64,000 nt of DNA from an uncultured Clostridia bacterium (GCA_945876285.1 CAMCNO010000001.1:1-64000); one strand, 5' to 3'; numbered from the stretch's first letter, positions 51,905-60,490 are shown. Program-made: numbers and translations. Notes: generated from the sequence alone by a model not told the origin.

Positions 51905-52655
51905 AGTAGGAGTCATCCTGAAACTCGGTCATGGTGTTCCAGTACCGCTTAGGCATATTCCGCATCCGGCATTTGGGGTTGTACCGTTCTTTGATGGCAA
52001 TAGTGTCATAGAACCGTTTCCACAAAATGCGGTAAGCAGCTTCCGTTTCATCCGGCGGAGCCATCCGAAAATCCTCCAAGGGGCAGATCACCGCTTTTCC
52101 GGCGGCATAGAACAGGGCTTCTTTGTGCGTACGGTCGTAGATGAAAAACGTATCATTCATATACCGGGCGCAAAAATGGCTGCGGAGAACGGGTAATACT
52201 CTGTTTTTCGGTTCAATTTCACTGCCCAGGACCCCGCCCAATTCGGAGAAACGGACAAACCCTTTTAGCAGATGGGCTTCGCTGTTGAGATGACGCACAG
52301 CAGTGATGACAGGGAACAGGATTTCATCGGAATAATTCCGCAGGAATCCAGGTCCTTCCTGCAGCAGTTTGACCACCAACCGGTAGAGATGAAGTTCCTT
52401 GTCCGGCATACAGGTAAGAAAACCCTTTTGCAGTAGATTACCTGCATAGGGAGAAACCTTTACAATCTTCTTTAACACGCGGTTTGCGTGGCTTTTGTCT
52501 GTTTCAATTAAACGGGAAGCAAAAAGCGTGGGAATAAAGTCCTCATCGCAGCAGATCGCGGTGAGGACTTCTTTGTTGGCGTAGCTGTCAAAGACGCAGC
52601 AGAGAAATCCGTCAAAGCTGCCGTCATAAATATAAATCATCTCATGGTCCATCAT
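51792..52655 (-). CDS. TIGR03915-family putative DNA metabolism protein
   Basis: A 287-aa partner of the radical SAM protein next to it; the two families nearly always occur together. The start region IYIYDGSFDGFLCCVFDSY is diagnostic, and the C-terminal half contains ALFYAAGKAVICPLEDFRMA and a YWNTMTEFQDD end. Parts of the family resemble uracil-DNA-glycosylase-linked domains, but activity is unknown. ATG 52655 is used; a longer frame (52787) lies inside the radical SAM gene. After FQDDSYF the protein has a Pro/Ala-rich tail of about 36 aa encoded opposite sigF, probably a read-through extension. It is the third gene of an SOS-box operon. Confidence 0.88.
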   Translation of the reverse strand: MMDHEMIYIYDGSFDGFLCCVFDSYANKEVLTAICCDEDFIPTLFASRLIETDKSHANRVLKKIVKVSPYAGNLLQKGFLTCMPDKELHLYRLVVKLLQEGPGFLRNYSDEILFPVITAVRHLNSEAHLLKGFVRFSELGGVLGSEIEPKNRVLPVLRSHFCARYMNDTFFIYDRTHKEALFYAAGKAVICPLEDFRMAPPDETEAAYRILWKRFYDTIAIKERYNPKCRMRNMPKRYWNTMTEFQDDSYFKAQNSPAAVPAPVARDGIPAPVTPSGYGQSAPGSDF

Positions 52656-52674
52656 ATAAAATCGGTCCCTACGG

Positions 52675-53943
52675 TCAAACCGCGGTGTCAAACAGCGAAA
52701 GCTGTACCATGTCCTGTTGGGGAAGAGCGGGTCGCTCCGCGGCAATGAGCCCTCGAAGAAGGCTATCCGGGGTGAAGCGGAGTCCATCAGGCATTTTTCC
52801 AGAGGCAGTCAGGAAATATTGAGCACGTTTCATCACTACGCCCAGCTTCGGCAAATTTTCAATGTGGAGAGGACCGGCCCGGCGGGCGGCCAGGATACGC
52901 CGGGCGGAAACGACACCAATGCCAGGCACACGAAGCAGTGCTTCATAGTCGGCGGTATTGACCTCCACGGGAAAAAAATCAAGATGGGCCAGCGCCCAAC
53001 TGCATTTTGGGTCCACGCGGGGGTCAAAGTCCTGGTGCTGGTCGTCCAAAAGCTCCTCCGCCCGAAAGCCGTAGAACCGAAGAAGCCAGTCGGCCTGATA
53101 CAGCCGGTGCTCCCGCAGCAGAGGCGGCTTTACGTCCTTAGAGGGCAGCAATGCGTGTTCCACAACTGGCACATATGCGGAGTAGAACACACGTTTCAAC
53201 TTGTAACGATCATATAGCCCCTGCGTCAGCCGCAGGATATGGAAATCGGTATCTGGCGTCGCCCCCACGATTAGCTGTGTGCTTTGACCTGCCGGAGCGA
53301 ATTTGGGAGCGTGGCGGTATTTCACCAGTTCCTCCTTGTTTTGCTGATTGCGCGTCTGGATCTGCCGCATGGGAGCAAGGATAGCGGCTTTGCTTTTGTC
53401 CGGCGCCAGGGTCTTCAGCCCCGCTTCCGATGGCAGTTCAATGTTGACACTGAGCCGGTCCGCCAGCAGGCCCAACTGTTCCACCAGCTCCGGTGACGTG
53501 CCAGGAATGGCTTTGGCATGGATGTAGCCATTAAAGCGATATCGTTCCCGCAGGAGACGCAGAGACTGGATCATCAGCTCTGTGGTGTAGTCTGGGCTGC
53601 GGAATACGCCGGAGGAGAGGAACAGCCCTTCGATATAATTACGGCGGTAAAAGTTAATGGTCAGATCTGCCAGTTCCTCAGGCGTGAAAGCCGCCCGTTT
53701 TGTGTCGTTACTGCGGCGGTTGACACAATACTTGCAGTCATAGACGCATTTATTGGTCATCAGAACTTTTAACAGCGTCACACAGCGCCCGTCGGCGGAA
53801 AATGAATGGCAGCAGCCTGCCACAGAGGACGAGGTATTCCCGATGTATCCTTTTTTAGCAGTGCGGTTCCCACCGCTGGAGGTGCAGGCGGCGTCATATT
53901 TGGCGGCGTCGGTCAGGATCGTCAGCTTCTCCAGAACATCCAT
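52675..53943 (-). CDS. TIGR03916-family radical SAM protein, putative DNA modification/repair
   Basis: A 422-aa radical SAM enzyme. The cluster motif C66-x3-C70-x2-C73 (NKCVYDCKYCVN) binds a 4Fe-4S, followed by the barrel (GLFLSSGVFRSPDYTTELMI; IPGTSPELVEQLG). A C-terminal helix-hairpin-helix (LLRVPGIGVVSARRILAARR, near 344) suggests DNA contact. The reaction is unknown; the family was named for its link to DNA repair genes. It is second in the operon, 12 nt after the 41-aa peptide gene. Confidence 0.92.
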   Translation of the reverse strand: MDVLEKLTILTDAAKYDAACTSSGGNRTAKKGYIGNTSSSVAGCCHSFSADGRCVTLLKVLMTNKCVYDCKYCVNRRSNDTKRAAFTPEELADLTINFYRRNYIEGLFLSSGVFRSPDYTTELMIQSLRLLRERYRFNGYIHAKAIPGTSPELVEQLGLLADRLSVNIELPSEAGLKTLAPDKSKAAILAPMRQIQTRNQQNKEELVKYRHAPKFAPAGQSTQLIVGATPDTDFHILRLTQGLYDRYKLKRVFYSAYVPVVEHALLPSKDVKPPLLREHRLYQADWLLRFYGFRAEELLDDQHQDFDPRVDPKCSWALAHLDFFPVEVNTADYEALLRVPGIGVVSARRILAARRAGPLHIENLPKLGVVMKRAQYFLTASGKMPDGLRFTPDSLLRGLIAAERPALPQQDMVQLSLFDTAV

Positions 53944-53955
53944 GGGAATGCGCTA

Positions 53956-54081
53956 TCACCGGGCAGCGGCCCGGTGACTGGGACGGCGGGCGGGGCGCTC
54001 GATAGCATCCACAATACGGAATAACTGGGCGGTTAAAGCACTCACACCAATCAGAATAAAGAAAAAGCTCCATCCAGTCAT
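53956..54081 (-). CDS. 41-aa single-pass membrane peptide, SOS-operon leader gene
   Basis: A short gene with a strong RBS (GAGGAGGAAC) 8 nt before its ATG at 54081 and a TGA at 53958-53956. The product has one hydrophobic helix (about residues 4-23, starting GWSFFFILIGV) and a very basic C-terminal tail (ERPARRPSHRAAAR). It is first behind the LexA-box promoter. Small SOS-induced membrane peptides are known as cell-division inhibitors (YneA-like or Caulobacter SidA types), but no sequence similarity to these is claimed. It might also help anchor the radical SAM partner. Confidence 0.72.
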   Translation of the reverse strand: MTGWSFFFILIGVSALTAQLFRIVDAIERPARRPSHRAAAR

Positions 54082-54100
54082 TTTTAAGTTCCTCCTCTTA

Positions 54101-54170
54101 GAACTTTTGTTCTATATGCATTGTACATCGAACAAAAGTTCTTGTCAAGAATAAATCGAACAAAAATTCG
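54101..54170 (-). promoter_or_regulatory. SOS promoter with three LexA boxes
   Basis: The minus-strand promoter is TTGACA (54148-54143), 17 nt, TACAAT (54125-54120). Three palindromes match the Firmicutes SOS box CGAACN4GTTCG: GAACTTTTGTTC at 54101-54112 (over the start site), CGAACAAAAGTTC at 54129-54141 (in the spacer), and CGAACAAAAATTCG at 54157-54170 (upstream, one arm imperfect). Their centres are 28-29 bp apart, so they lie on one helix face to about 0.3 turn. Tight LexA repression of the downstream operon is predicted. Confidence 0.85.
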
Positions 54171-54200
54171 AAAAAATCCCCGCCTTTTGAAAAGGCGGGG
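54171..54200 (-). terminator. Terminator of the ECF sigma/membrane protein operon
   Basis: CCCCGCCTTTT (54178-54188) pairs with AAAAGGCGGGG (54190-54200). On the minus strand it is followed by ATTTTTT, which merges with the outermost LexA box. Confidence 0.85.
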
Positions 54201-54207
54201 AAATGGA

Positions 54208-55587
54208 TCAGGATTCCGTGAGAAAAACAAACGTAGAATAGCTTTGGGCATACCAGTCTGTCTGGAAGGTGTCTGTGGTCAGTTTTCTGTAGGGATAGAA
54301 ATTCCGGTAGGTGGTGAGATAGGCCCGGAGGACACTGCACGTCAAATTTTTGTCGTCATCTTCATAACTGGTATAGGCCATATACCCGGCCCGTTCTTTG
54401 GAGAAGAAGGGGTAACTGAAGATCGCGGAGGGAAGGGTGGAACTGCCGAAAAACATACTTTCGTGGGTCTGACGGGAGATGGGAAGCTGGCTCCGGTAAG
54501 CCGTGCCATCCATGCTCCAGGTGAGGCCTCCGGTGATGTCGGAGACCTGGGCGGAGCGGGTGGGTTCCAGCATGGTCATCGTTCTGAAATTGGAGCGCAG
54601 GATGTCCTCCTGGAAGTTGAAAAATTCATAGACCCGGATGGTGTGCGGGGCAGTCTGGACATAGACGGTATCAAACCGGATGGCTTTGATCCCCTTTTTG
54701 CTGCCCGCGTCTGCCTTGTCGCCGTTTCGGTGGACAGAGCAGAAATAGGCGTCCTCCAGACGGAGCAGTTCCTCATCCGGCAGCCGTTCCAGCAGGTCTT
54801 CCGGGAAGCCTAAGTCTTGTAAATTGGCTTCGATAGATGCTGTTTCAGGAGAATTGAGCACCTGTTCATAAGACGGCACGGCAATATGGTTGGAGGCCGC
54901 GGCAGTCAGCAGGACTGCCAGCAGGAGAGAACTGAGATACAGGATGGAGAACCTTCCGCATCCAATTTTCACAGGAGCGGCCCGAACGGCATAGCCCCAG
55001 TTTTCCAGATCCTCTTTGATGTGCAGCATGGAACGAATGATGCAGACGAAGGCGATGAGTGCAGGAATGACGCCCAGCCATCCGATGTCCGGTACAAACA
55101 GCGCCATCAGTACCAGCATCGCATACCACGCCACAGCCCACAGGGCGGGACGGCGCTGGGGCGCTTGGCCCACCTCCCGGGCGGCCTGGGTCAGGCCGAG
55201 ATGAAAGAACGAAAACAGTGCAAAGGTCATAGCCATGAAGAGGACCGCCCAGCCAATCGGGATGTCGTCCGCGAAAGGCGTCGCGTCAAAAATCATGGCA
55301 ATATATAGCACAATTACTTTACAGATACTGATATACCAGGCATAGAGAAACCAGCGGTTGCCATGCCGAAGGGTTCGAAATCCAAAGTATATCAAAAGGG
55401 AGCCCACAGCGGGGAGAAGGCATTGCAGATACCAGACATTCAGCGTAAAGCAGGTGAGGCACAGGCCTAGAATGATTCGGTCCATGGCTGTCCGCCAGGG
55501 GGTCACGTCCCGGACAGTCTCCTCGGAAGGCGGCAGCTCACTGAGGGCAGTGGCTAAGGTACAGTCAAAATTATCCCACTGGGTCAT
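54208..55587 (-). CDS. Polytopic membrane protein, likely partner of the ECF sigma factor
   Basis: A 459-aa protein of no recognised family. A soluble N-terminus (1-33) contains TQWDNFDCTLATALSELPPS, like short anti-sigma segments. Six or seven helices follow (about 35-55, 58-75, 85-100, 110-130, 150-170, 173-190, 218-235). An extracytoplasmic C-terminal domain (about 236-459) is beta-rich. It overlaps the sigma gene by 4 nt, so a regulatory pair is likely, with the outer domain sensing a signal. A role as anti-sigma factor is inferred from context only. Confidence 0.7.
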   Translation of the reverse strand: MTQWDNFDCTLATALSELPPSEETVRDVTPWRTAMDRIILGLCLTCFTLNVWYLQCLLPAVGSLLIYFGFRTLRHGNRWFLYAWYISICKVIVLYIAMIFDATPFADDIPIGWAVLFMAMTFALFSFFHLGLTQAAREVGQAPQRRPALWAVAWYAMLVLMALFVPDIGWLGVIPALIAFVCIIRSMLHIKEDLENWGYAVRAAPVKIGCGRFSILYLSSLLLAVLLTAAASNHIAVPSYEQVLNSPETASIEANLQDLGFPEDLLERLPDEELLRLEDAYFCSVHRNGDKADAGSKKGIKAIRFDTVYVQTAPHTIRVYEFFNFQEDILRSNFRTMTMLEPTRSAQVSDITGGLTWSMDGTAYRSQLPISRQTHESMFFGSSTLPSAIFSYPFFSKERAGYMAYTSYEDDDKNLTCSVLRAYLTTYRNFYPYRKLTTDTFQTDWYAQSYSTFVFLTES

Positions 55588-56114
55588 GCGTCGTCACCTC
55601 CCAACTCCTGACGCAGCCGCTGGCGGAGACGGTACAACCGTCCCTCCACGGCCCGCTGGGACAAGCCCAGCTCCGCGGCGATCTGGCCGATGGGCTGTAA
55701 GTAATAGTAGCGTCGGTAGAAAATTTTCCGGTCCAGGTCCGAAAGGTTTGCTACGGTGTCCCGAAGCTGTTCCGCCCGCTCCCGGCGCAGTACTTCCTGT
55801 TCTGGAGTCAAAACCCCCGGCGGTTCCTCCGGTTGGTGTTTTTCCCGCCGGAGACGGGCTTTTAAGTGGTTCATGGCGGCGTTCCGGGCGATGGCGGTGA
55901 GCCAGGCGGAGAGGCTCCCTTTTTCCGGGTCGAAGCCGTCCAGCTTCTGCCACAGGGCCAGGGATACCTCGGAGAAGCAGTCCTCCGCGTCCTGTGTGTC
56001 CCGGAGAACGCCGCTGATGACGTACCGCAGGAGGGGGGTGAACTGCCGCAGCAGGAGTTCCATGCCCTGGTCCCGGTTTTGGACAAACTGGCGGAGCAGT
56101 TCCGCGTCAGTCAT
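55584..56114 (-). CDS. ECF-type RNA polymerase sigma factor
   Basis: A 176-aa sigma-70 family member with only regions 2 and 4. Region 2: QFTPLLRYVISGVLRDTQDA, then WLTAIARNAAMNHLKARLRR. Region 4: NLSDLDRKIFYRRYYYLQPI, then IAAELGLSQRAVEGRLYRLR. ATG 56114 follows AAAGGAGGG; an upstream ATG (56150) is unlikely. It is followed, with a 4-nt overlap, by the membrane protein that probably controls it. Confidence 0.9.
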   Translation of the reverse strand: MTDAELLRQFVQNRDQGMELLLRQFTPLLRYVISGVLRDTQDAEDCFSEVSLALWQKLDGFDPEKGSLSAWLTAIARNAAMNHLKARLRREKHQPEEPPGVLTPEQEVLRRERAEQLRDTVANLSDLDRKIFYRRYYYLQPIGQIAAELGLSQRAVEGRLYRLRQRLRQELGGDDA

Positions 56115-56176
56115 AGGGATCCCTCCTTTCGTTGTTCTGTACTGTATCATACAACAGCCAGTGCCAAAATCCCACG

Positions 56177-56207
56177 AAAAAACCCGGCGGCAAAAGCCGC
56201 CGGGTTT
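56177..56207 (-). terminator. Terminator after the threonine aldolase gene
   Basis: AAACCCGGCGGC (56180-56191) pairs with GCCGCCGGGTTT (56196-56207); on the minus strand the stem merges into TTTTTT. Confidence 0.85.
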
Positions 56208-56210
56208 GGG

Positions 56211-57236
56211 TCAATGACAAAGTGCCAGGTCTGCCAGGAAATCCTCCACTGCCGATTCCGGCGTGGCCCAGCTGGTTACCAGGCGGATGCGGGTATGAGC
56301 GTCGTCCACAGGGGCGTCGATCTCAAATTCATAGCCCATCTCCTGAAGCTGCTTCATCACGGTGTTGGGCAGCACAGGAAACTGCTGGTTGGAGGGAGAG
56401 GGCACGGGGAAGAGATACCCCAGGGCAGTGATGCCGTCCCGCAGGCGAAAGGCCATATCGTTGGCGTGGCGGGCCATGTCGAAGTACAGGCTATCCTCCA
56501 GCAGGGCCTGGAATTGGATGCCCAGCAGCCGCCCCTTGGCCAGCATACCGCCCCGCTGCTTCATGTGCCAGCGGAAGTGATCGTTGGGGACGTTCATCAC
56601 CAGAGCCTCGCCGAACAGGGCACCGTTCTTGGTGCCGCCGATGTAGAAAGCGTCGGTCAGAGCCGCCAGATCCGGCAAAGTCAGGTCGTTTTCTGGGGAA
56701 GTAAGAGCGGAGCCCAGTCGCGCGCCGTCCAGGAACAGGAACAGTCCATGACGGTCACAGCACGCCCGCAGGGCCTGTAATTCGGCTTTACAGTATATGG
56801 TGCCGACTTCCGTAGTGTCAGAGACATATACCAGCCGGGGAGCCACCATATGCTCCGTGCCGTTGTGCTCCGCCAGAACAGTCTCAATCAGCGCGGGCGT
56901 CAGCTTGCCGTCGGGGGAATAGATGGAGCAGACCTTGTGGCCGGTGGCCTCGATAGCGCCGGTTTCATGAGTGTTGACGTGGGCGGTGTGGGCGGCGATG
57001 ACCGCCTCATAAGGCTGCAGGAGGGATTCGATGACGAGAAGGTTCGTCTGCGTTCCACCCACCAGAAAATGGACATCCGCATCAGGCGCAGCGCAGACCC
57101 GGCGGATGGTCTCCCGGGCCGTCTCGCAGCGGGGGTCCAGGCCGTAGCCGACAGTCTGCTCAAGGTTGGTGTCCATCAGGGCCTGGAGGACCTTGGGATG
57201 GGCGCCTTCGCTGTAATCGTTACGGAAACTGTACAT
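56211..57236 (-). CDS. ltaE: Low-specificity L-threonine aldolase
   Basis: A 341-aa PLP enzyme of the beta-eliminating lyase/threonine aldolase family, cleaving L-threonine or allo-threonine to glycine and acetaldehyde. The start is FRNDYSEGAHPKVLQALM, with GGTQTNLLV near 60. Asp170 (FLDGARLG) contacts the cofactor, and Lys203 in IGGTKNGALFGEA is the PLP lysine. It has its own promoter and terminator. Confidence 0.92.
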   Translation of the reverse strand: MYSFRNDYSEGAHPKVLQALMDTNLEQTVGYGLDPRCETARETIRRVCAAPDADVHFLVGGTQTNLLVIESLLQPYEAVIAAHTAHVNTHETGAIEATGHKVCSIYSPDGKLTPALIETVLAEHNGTEHMVAPRLVYVSDTTEVGTIYCKAELQALRACCDRHGLFLFLDGARLGSALTSPENDLTLPDLAALTDAFYIGGTKNGALFGEALVMNVPNDHFRWHMKQRGGMLAKGRLLGIQFQALLEDSLYFDMARHANDMAFRLRDGITALGYLFPVPSPSNQQFPVLPNTVMKQLQEMGYEFEIDAPVDDAHTRIRLVTSWATPESAVEDFLADLALCH

Positions 57237-57277
57237 GATTGCACCTACTTTCTGAAAAGTAACAATTTGTTGTTGAA

Positions 57278-57306
57278 ATCATACCGCGAATCCTGTATAA
57301 ATGCAA
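57278..57306 (-). promoter_or_regulatory. Sigma-A promoter of the threonine aldolase gene
   Basis: Minus strand: TTGCAT (57306-57301), 17 nt, TATGAT (57283-57278). Confidence 0.7.
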
Positions 57307-57437
57307 GCAGAGGGAAGTGCTTTCCTCAATAAAAACGGAAAAACAGTCCATACTGTAAACAGAGCGGGAACTTTTTCAGCGGATGCTCCGTCTGTTATGG
57401 AGGAAACCAGAAAACACGAAAACACGAGGAGAACAGT

Positions 57438-57920
57438 ATGAAAAGAATTGTGACGATTTTAATGACCTGCGTATTGATGGTGGGCCTGCTGGCCGGGTGC
57501 GGTGGAAAAAAAGAGACGGTGCCCGATGTGGACCTGACAGCCTGCTTTGACCAGATGGTGAAGGATGCAGGTTTTGATGAGTTTTATATGACGGACTTGG
57601 AGGGTGAGATGCTGGACAGCTATTATCCCGGGCTCAGCGAGATCTCCACAAAGCAGTTCCTCGCCAAGGCCCCCATGATGTCCGGCGTAGTGAATGAAGT
57701 GGTCCTGATGCAGTGCGAGAACGAGGATGACGCCGCCAAGGCCGTCTCGATCCTCCAGCAGCGCATCACCGACCAGGCCGAGGGCGGTGCGTGGTATCCC
57801 GAGTCCATGGAAGCGTGGAGCCGGGGCCAGGTCATTCAGAACGGCACCTATGTGGCAATGATCGCTTCCGCCCAGTTCCAGAGCGACTGGGCTGACGCTT
57901 TCAACGCCTTGTTTGCCTGA
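57438..57920 (+). CDS. DUF4358 family lipoprotein
   Basis: A 160-aa lipoprotein. The signal peptide ends in LLAGC (Cys21), followed by a domain of the DUF4358 kind (TDLEGEMLDSYYPGL, then a C-terminal YVAMIASAQFQSDWADAFNAL). DUF4358 proteins often sit next to MBOAT O-acyltransferase and DHHW proteins, as here, and may belong to the same surface machinery. RBS CGAGGAGA. A terminator separates it from the next gene. Confidence 0.85.
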   Translation: MKRIVTILMTCVLMVGLLAGCGGKKETVPDVDLTACFDQMVKDAGFDEFYMTDLEGEMLDSYYPGLSEISTKQFLAKAPMMSGVVNEVVLMQCENEDDAAKAVSILQQRITDQAEGGAWYPESMEAWSRGQVIQNGTYVAMIASAQFQSDWADAFNALFA

Positions 57921-57933
57921 TTATAAAAGTGGA

Positions 57934-57963
57934 AACAGCCGCAGCGATGCTGCGGCTGTTTTT
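57934..57963 (+). terminator. Terminator after the DUF4358 gene
   Basis: AACAGCCGCAGC (57934-57945), GAT loop, GCTGCGGCTGTT (57949-57960), then TTT. Confidence 0.9.
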
Positions 57964-57983
57964 CTGAGAGGGAGGAAAACTGC

Positions 57984-59378
57984 TTGATTTTCAGCAGCCT
58001 GACATTTTTATTTGCCTATCTGCCGCTGACGCTGGCGGTGTATTTTCTGGCGCCTCTGCGGTGGCGGAACCTGGTGCTGCTGCTGGTCAGCCTGTTTTTC
58101 TACGGCTGGGGCGAGCCGGTGTATATCGTTATCATGTTCGCCTCTATCCTCATTGACTATATCCATGGCCTGCTGGTGGAAAAGTACCGGGAGAACGACA
58201 AAAAAGCCCGGTGGTTCGTAGCGCAGTCGGTCATCTTCAACCTGCTGCTCCTGGGCTTTTTTAAATACTGGGACTTCCTGGCCGCCAATCTTTCCCTGCT
58301 TCCCGGCGTCCAGATACCGCAGTTTGGGATTCCCCTGCCCATCGGTATTTCTTTCTTTACTTTCCAGACCATGAGCTACACCATTGACGTCTACCGCCGG
58401 GACGCACCGGTCCAGCGGAACATCGTGGACTTTGGCGCATTTGTCACCATGTTCCCCCAGCTCATTGCGGGGCCTATTGTCAAGTACAAGACCGTGGCGG
58501 AGGATTTGAACCACCGGGTCAACACCACGGAGGATTTTGCCCTGGGCGCCCGCCGTTTTTGCGTGGGTCTTGCCAAGAAGGTCCTGCTGGCAAACTCCAT
58601 CGGCGCCCTGTGGGACGCCCAGTTGGCGTCCCAGAGCGTGGGTGAGTTGACGGTCATCGGCGGCTGGTTGGGCCTGTTTGCTTTTGGCTTTCAAATTTAT
58701 TTTGATTTTTCCGGCTATTCCGATATGGCCATCGGCCTGGGACAGATTTTTGGATTCCGCTTTAATGAGAACTTTGACTATCCCTATCTCTCCGCCTCTG
58801 TGACGGAATTCTGGCGGCGCTGGCATATGTCCCTGACCAGCTGGTTCCGGGAGTATCTGTATATCCCCCTGGGCGGCAACCGGGGTGGCACGGTCAAGAC
58901 GCTGCGGAACATCCTGATCGTCTGGTTCTGCACCGGCTTCTGGCACGGTGCAAGTTGGAACTTCATCCTCTGGGGTCTGTACTTCGCGGGTTGGCTGATT
59001 CTGGAAAAGTATGTGCTGCGGGGCGTTTTGGAGAAGACACCTGCCTGGGTTAAGCATTTTTATACGATTATTGTGGTGTTTGTGGGCTGGGGCATCTTCG
59101 CCATGGAAGACTTGTCCGTCTGCGGCGCGTATCTGGCAAACTGCTTTGGCGGCGCCCCGCTGTGGAGCGCACTGGACGGCTACCGCCTGCGGAGCTACGC
59201 CGTGACATTCCTGGCTCTGATCCTGGCCTCTACTACGCTGGGCAAGACGGTGTGGTACCGTCTGCCGGAGAAACTGCGAAACGTTCTGACGCCGGTCCTG
59301 ATGGCGCTGTCCCTGGTGGTCTGCACCGCCTATCTGGTGGATGGCAGTTATAATCCCTTCCTGTATTTCCGGTTCTGA
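57984..59378 (+). CDS. MBOAT-family O-acyltransferase (AlgI/DltB-like)
   Basis: A 464-aa membrane-bound O-acyltransferase with about eleven helices. Landmarks are FISFFTFQTMSYTIDVYR-type text (GISFFTFQTMSYTIDVYR), SVTEFWRRWHMSLTSWFREY and the catalytic His in CTGFWHGASWNFILWG near 324. It moves an acyl (usually acetyl) group across the membrane to a cell-surface polysaccharide together with an outer SGNH/DHHW partner, the next gene. The start is TTG 57984 after GGGAGG. Confidence 0.93.
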   Translation: MIFSSLTFLFAYLPLTLAVYFLAPLRWRNLVLLLVSLFFYGWGEPVYIVIMFASILIDYIHGLLVEKYRENDKKARWFVAQSVIFNLLLLGFFKYWDFLAANLSLLPGVQIPQFGIPLPIGISFFTFQTMSYTIDVYRRDAPVQRNIVDFGAFVTMFPQLIAGPIVKYKTVAEDLNHRVNTTEDFALGARRFCVGLAKKVLLANSIGALWDAQLASQSVGELTVIGGWLGLFAFGFQIYFDFSGYSDMAIGLGQIFGFRFNENFDYPYLSASVTEFWRRWHMSLTSWFREYLYIPLGGNRGGTVKTLRNILIVWFCTGFWHGASWNFILWGLYFAGWLILEKYVLRGVLEKTPAWVKHFYTIIVVFVGWGIFAMEDLSVCGAYLANCFGGAPLWSALDGYRLRSYAVTFLALILASTTLGKTVWYRLPEKLRNVLTPVLMALSLVVCTAYLVDGSYNPFLYFRF

Positions 59379-59392
59379 GAGGAGGCGGCACA

Positions 59393-60490
59393 ATGACAAA
59401 AGCATACAGCCGCTTTCTGACGGCCTTTTTCTGCGTCTTTCTGGGAGGCCTGCTGGTGTGGCACGTTCTGCTGCCGGACCGTGAGAAGTCCGAGACGGAG
59501 AACCGCACCCTGGCCCAGGCGCCGGAGTTTTCCTGGACGGCGTTGGTGGACGGCAGCTACACCAAGAAAGTGGAGACGTACTTTGCCGACCAGTTCCCCC
59601 TGCGGGATAGCTGGACAGGCCTGAAAGCCAGGGCGGAACAACTCATCGGCAAGAGCGAGTTCAACGGCGTTTACCTCTGCGGCGATACACTGATCTCCAA
59701 GGTTGAGACGCCTGCGGAAGGGATGGTGAATAAAAACCTCAGCTATGTGGACCGCCTTGCGGGGAAGACCGATGCCAACGTGGTCCTGGGGCTGATCCCC
59801 TCGGCGGCGGAGGTCTGGAAAGAAAAACTCCCCGCCGGGGCGGAGAGTTGGGACCAGACAGAACTGCTGGCCCAAAGCAGCGTGGATTTCCAGAGTACCC
59901 TTTCGGCCCACGCTGATGAGCCCATCTTCTATCGCACGGACCACCACTGGACGACTCTGGGCGCTTTTTACGGGGCCAATGCTCTGCTGGAAGTCCTTGG
60001 GAAAGAGACTTTAAAGGAGAATAACTTTGCACCAGAAGCTGCCTCTGACAACTTTAATGGAACGCTCTACTCCCAGTCTGGCATTCACTGGCTGGAGCCG
60101 GACACCATGGAATTCTGGGTGGCAGAGCAGGGCCTGACCGTCACCTCCTGGCGGACAGGAATGGAGGAGCCTGCCAGCCTGTATGACCGAACGTATCTGG
60201 AGAAGAAGGATAAGTATTCCTCGTTCTTGGGCGGCAATCAGCCCCTATGCGTCATCAAAAACGAGAATGTGACGGACGGCAGCAAGCTGCTGCTGGTGCG
60301 GGATAGCTATTCCGACGCTCTGGCGCCCTTCCTGGCTCAGCGGTTTTCCGAGGTCCACCTGCTGGATCTGCGGTATTACCGAGCACCGGTCTCTGCCTAC
60401 GCGGCGGAAAACGGCATCGGCGATATTGCCGTGGTGTACAGTGTGCAGAATTTCATTTCAGATGTGAATTTGGTGCTCCTGACCCAGTAA
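59393..60490 (+). CDS. DHHW family protein (AlgJ/AlgX-like)
   Basis: A 365-aa protein with an N-terminal membrane anchor (about 8-27) and an extracytoplasmic SGNH-like domain. The DHHW motif is in FYRTDHHWTTLGAFYGA near 182, and LLVRDSYSDALAPFLAQ near 303 is the serine/aspartate block. It is the expected outer acyl-transfer partner of the MBOAT protein 14 nt upstream. The acceptor polymer is unknown. Confidence 0.92.
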   Translation: MTKAYSRFLTAFFCVFLGGLLVWHVLLPDREKSETENRTLAQAPEFSWTALVDGSYTKKVETYFADQFPLRDSWTGLKARAEQLIGKSEFNGVYLCGDTLISKVETPAEGMVNKNLSYVDRLAGKTDANVVLGLIPSAAEVWKEKLPAGAESWDQTELLAQSSVDFQSTLSAHADEPIFYRTDHHWTTLGAFYGANALLEVLGKETLKENNFAPEAASDNFNGTLYSQSGIHWLEPDTMEFWVAEQGLTVTSWRTGMEEPASLYDRTYLEKKDKYSSFLGGNQPLCVIKNENVTDGSKLLLVRDSYSDALAPFLAQRFSEVHLLDLRYYRAPVSAYAAENGIGDIAVVYSVQNFISDVNLVLLTQ

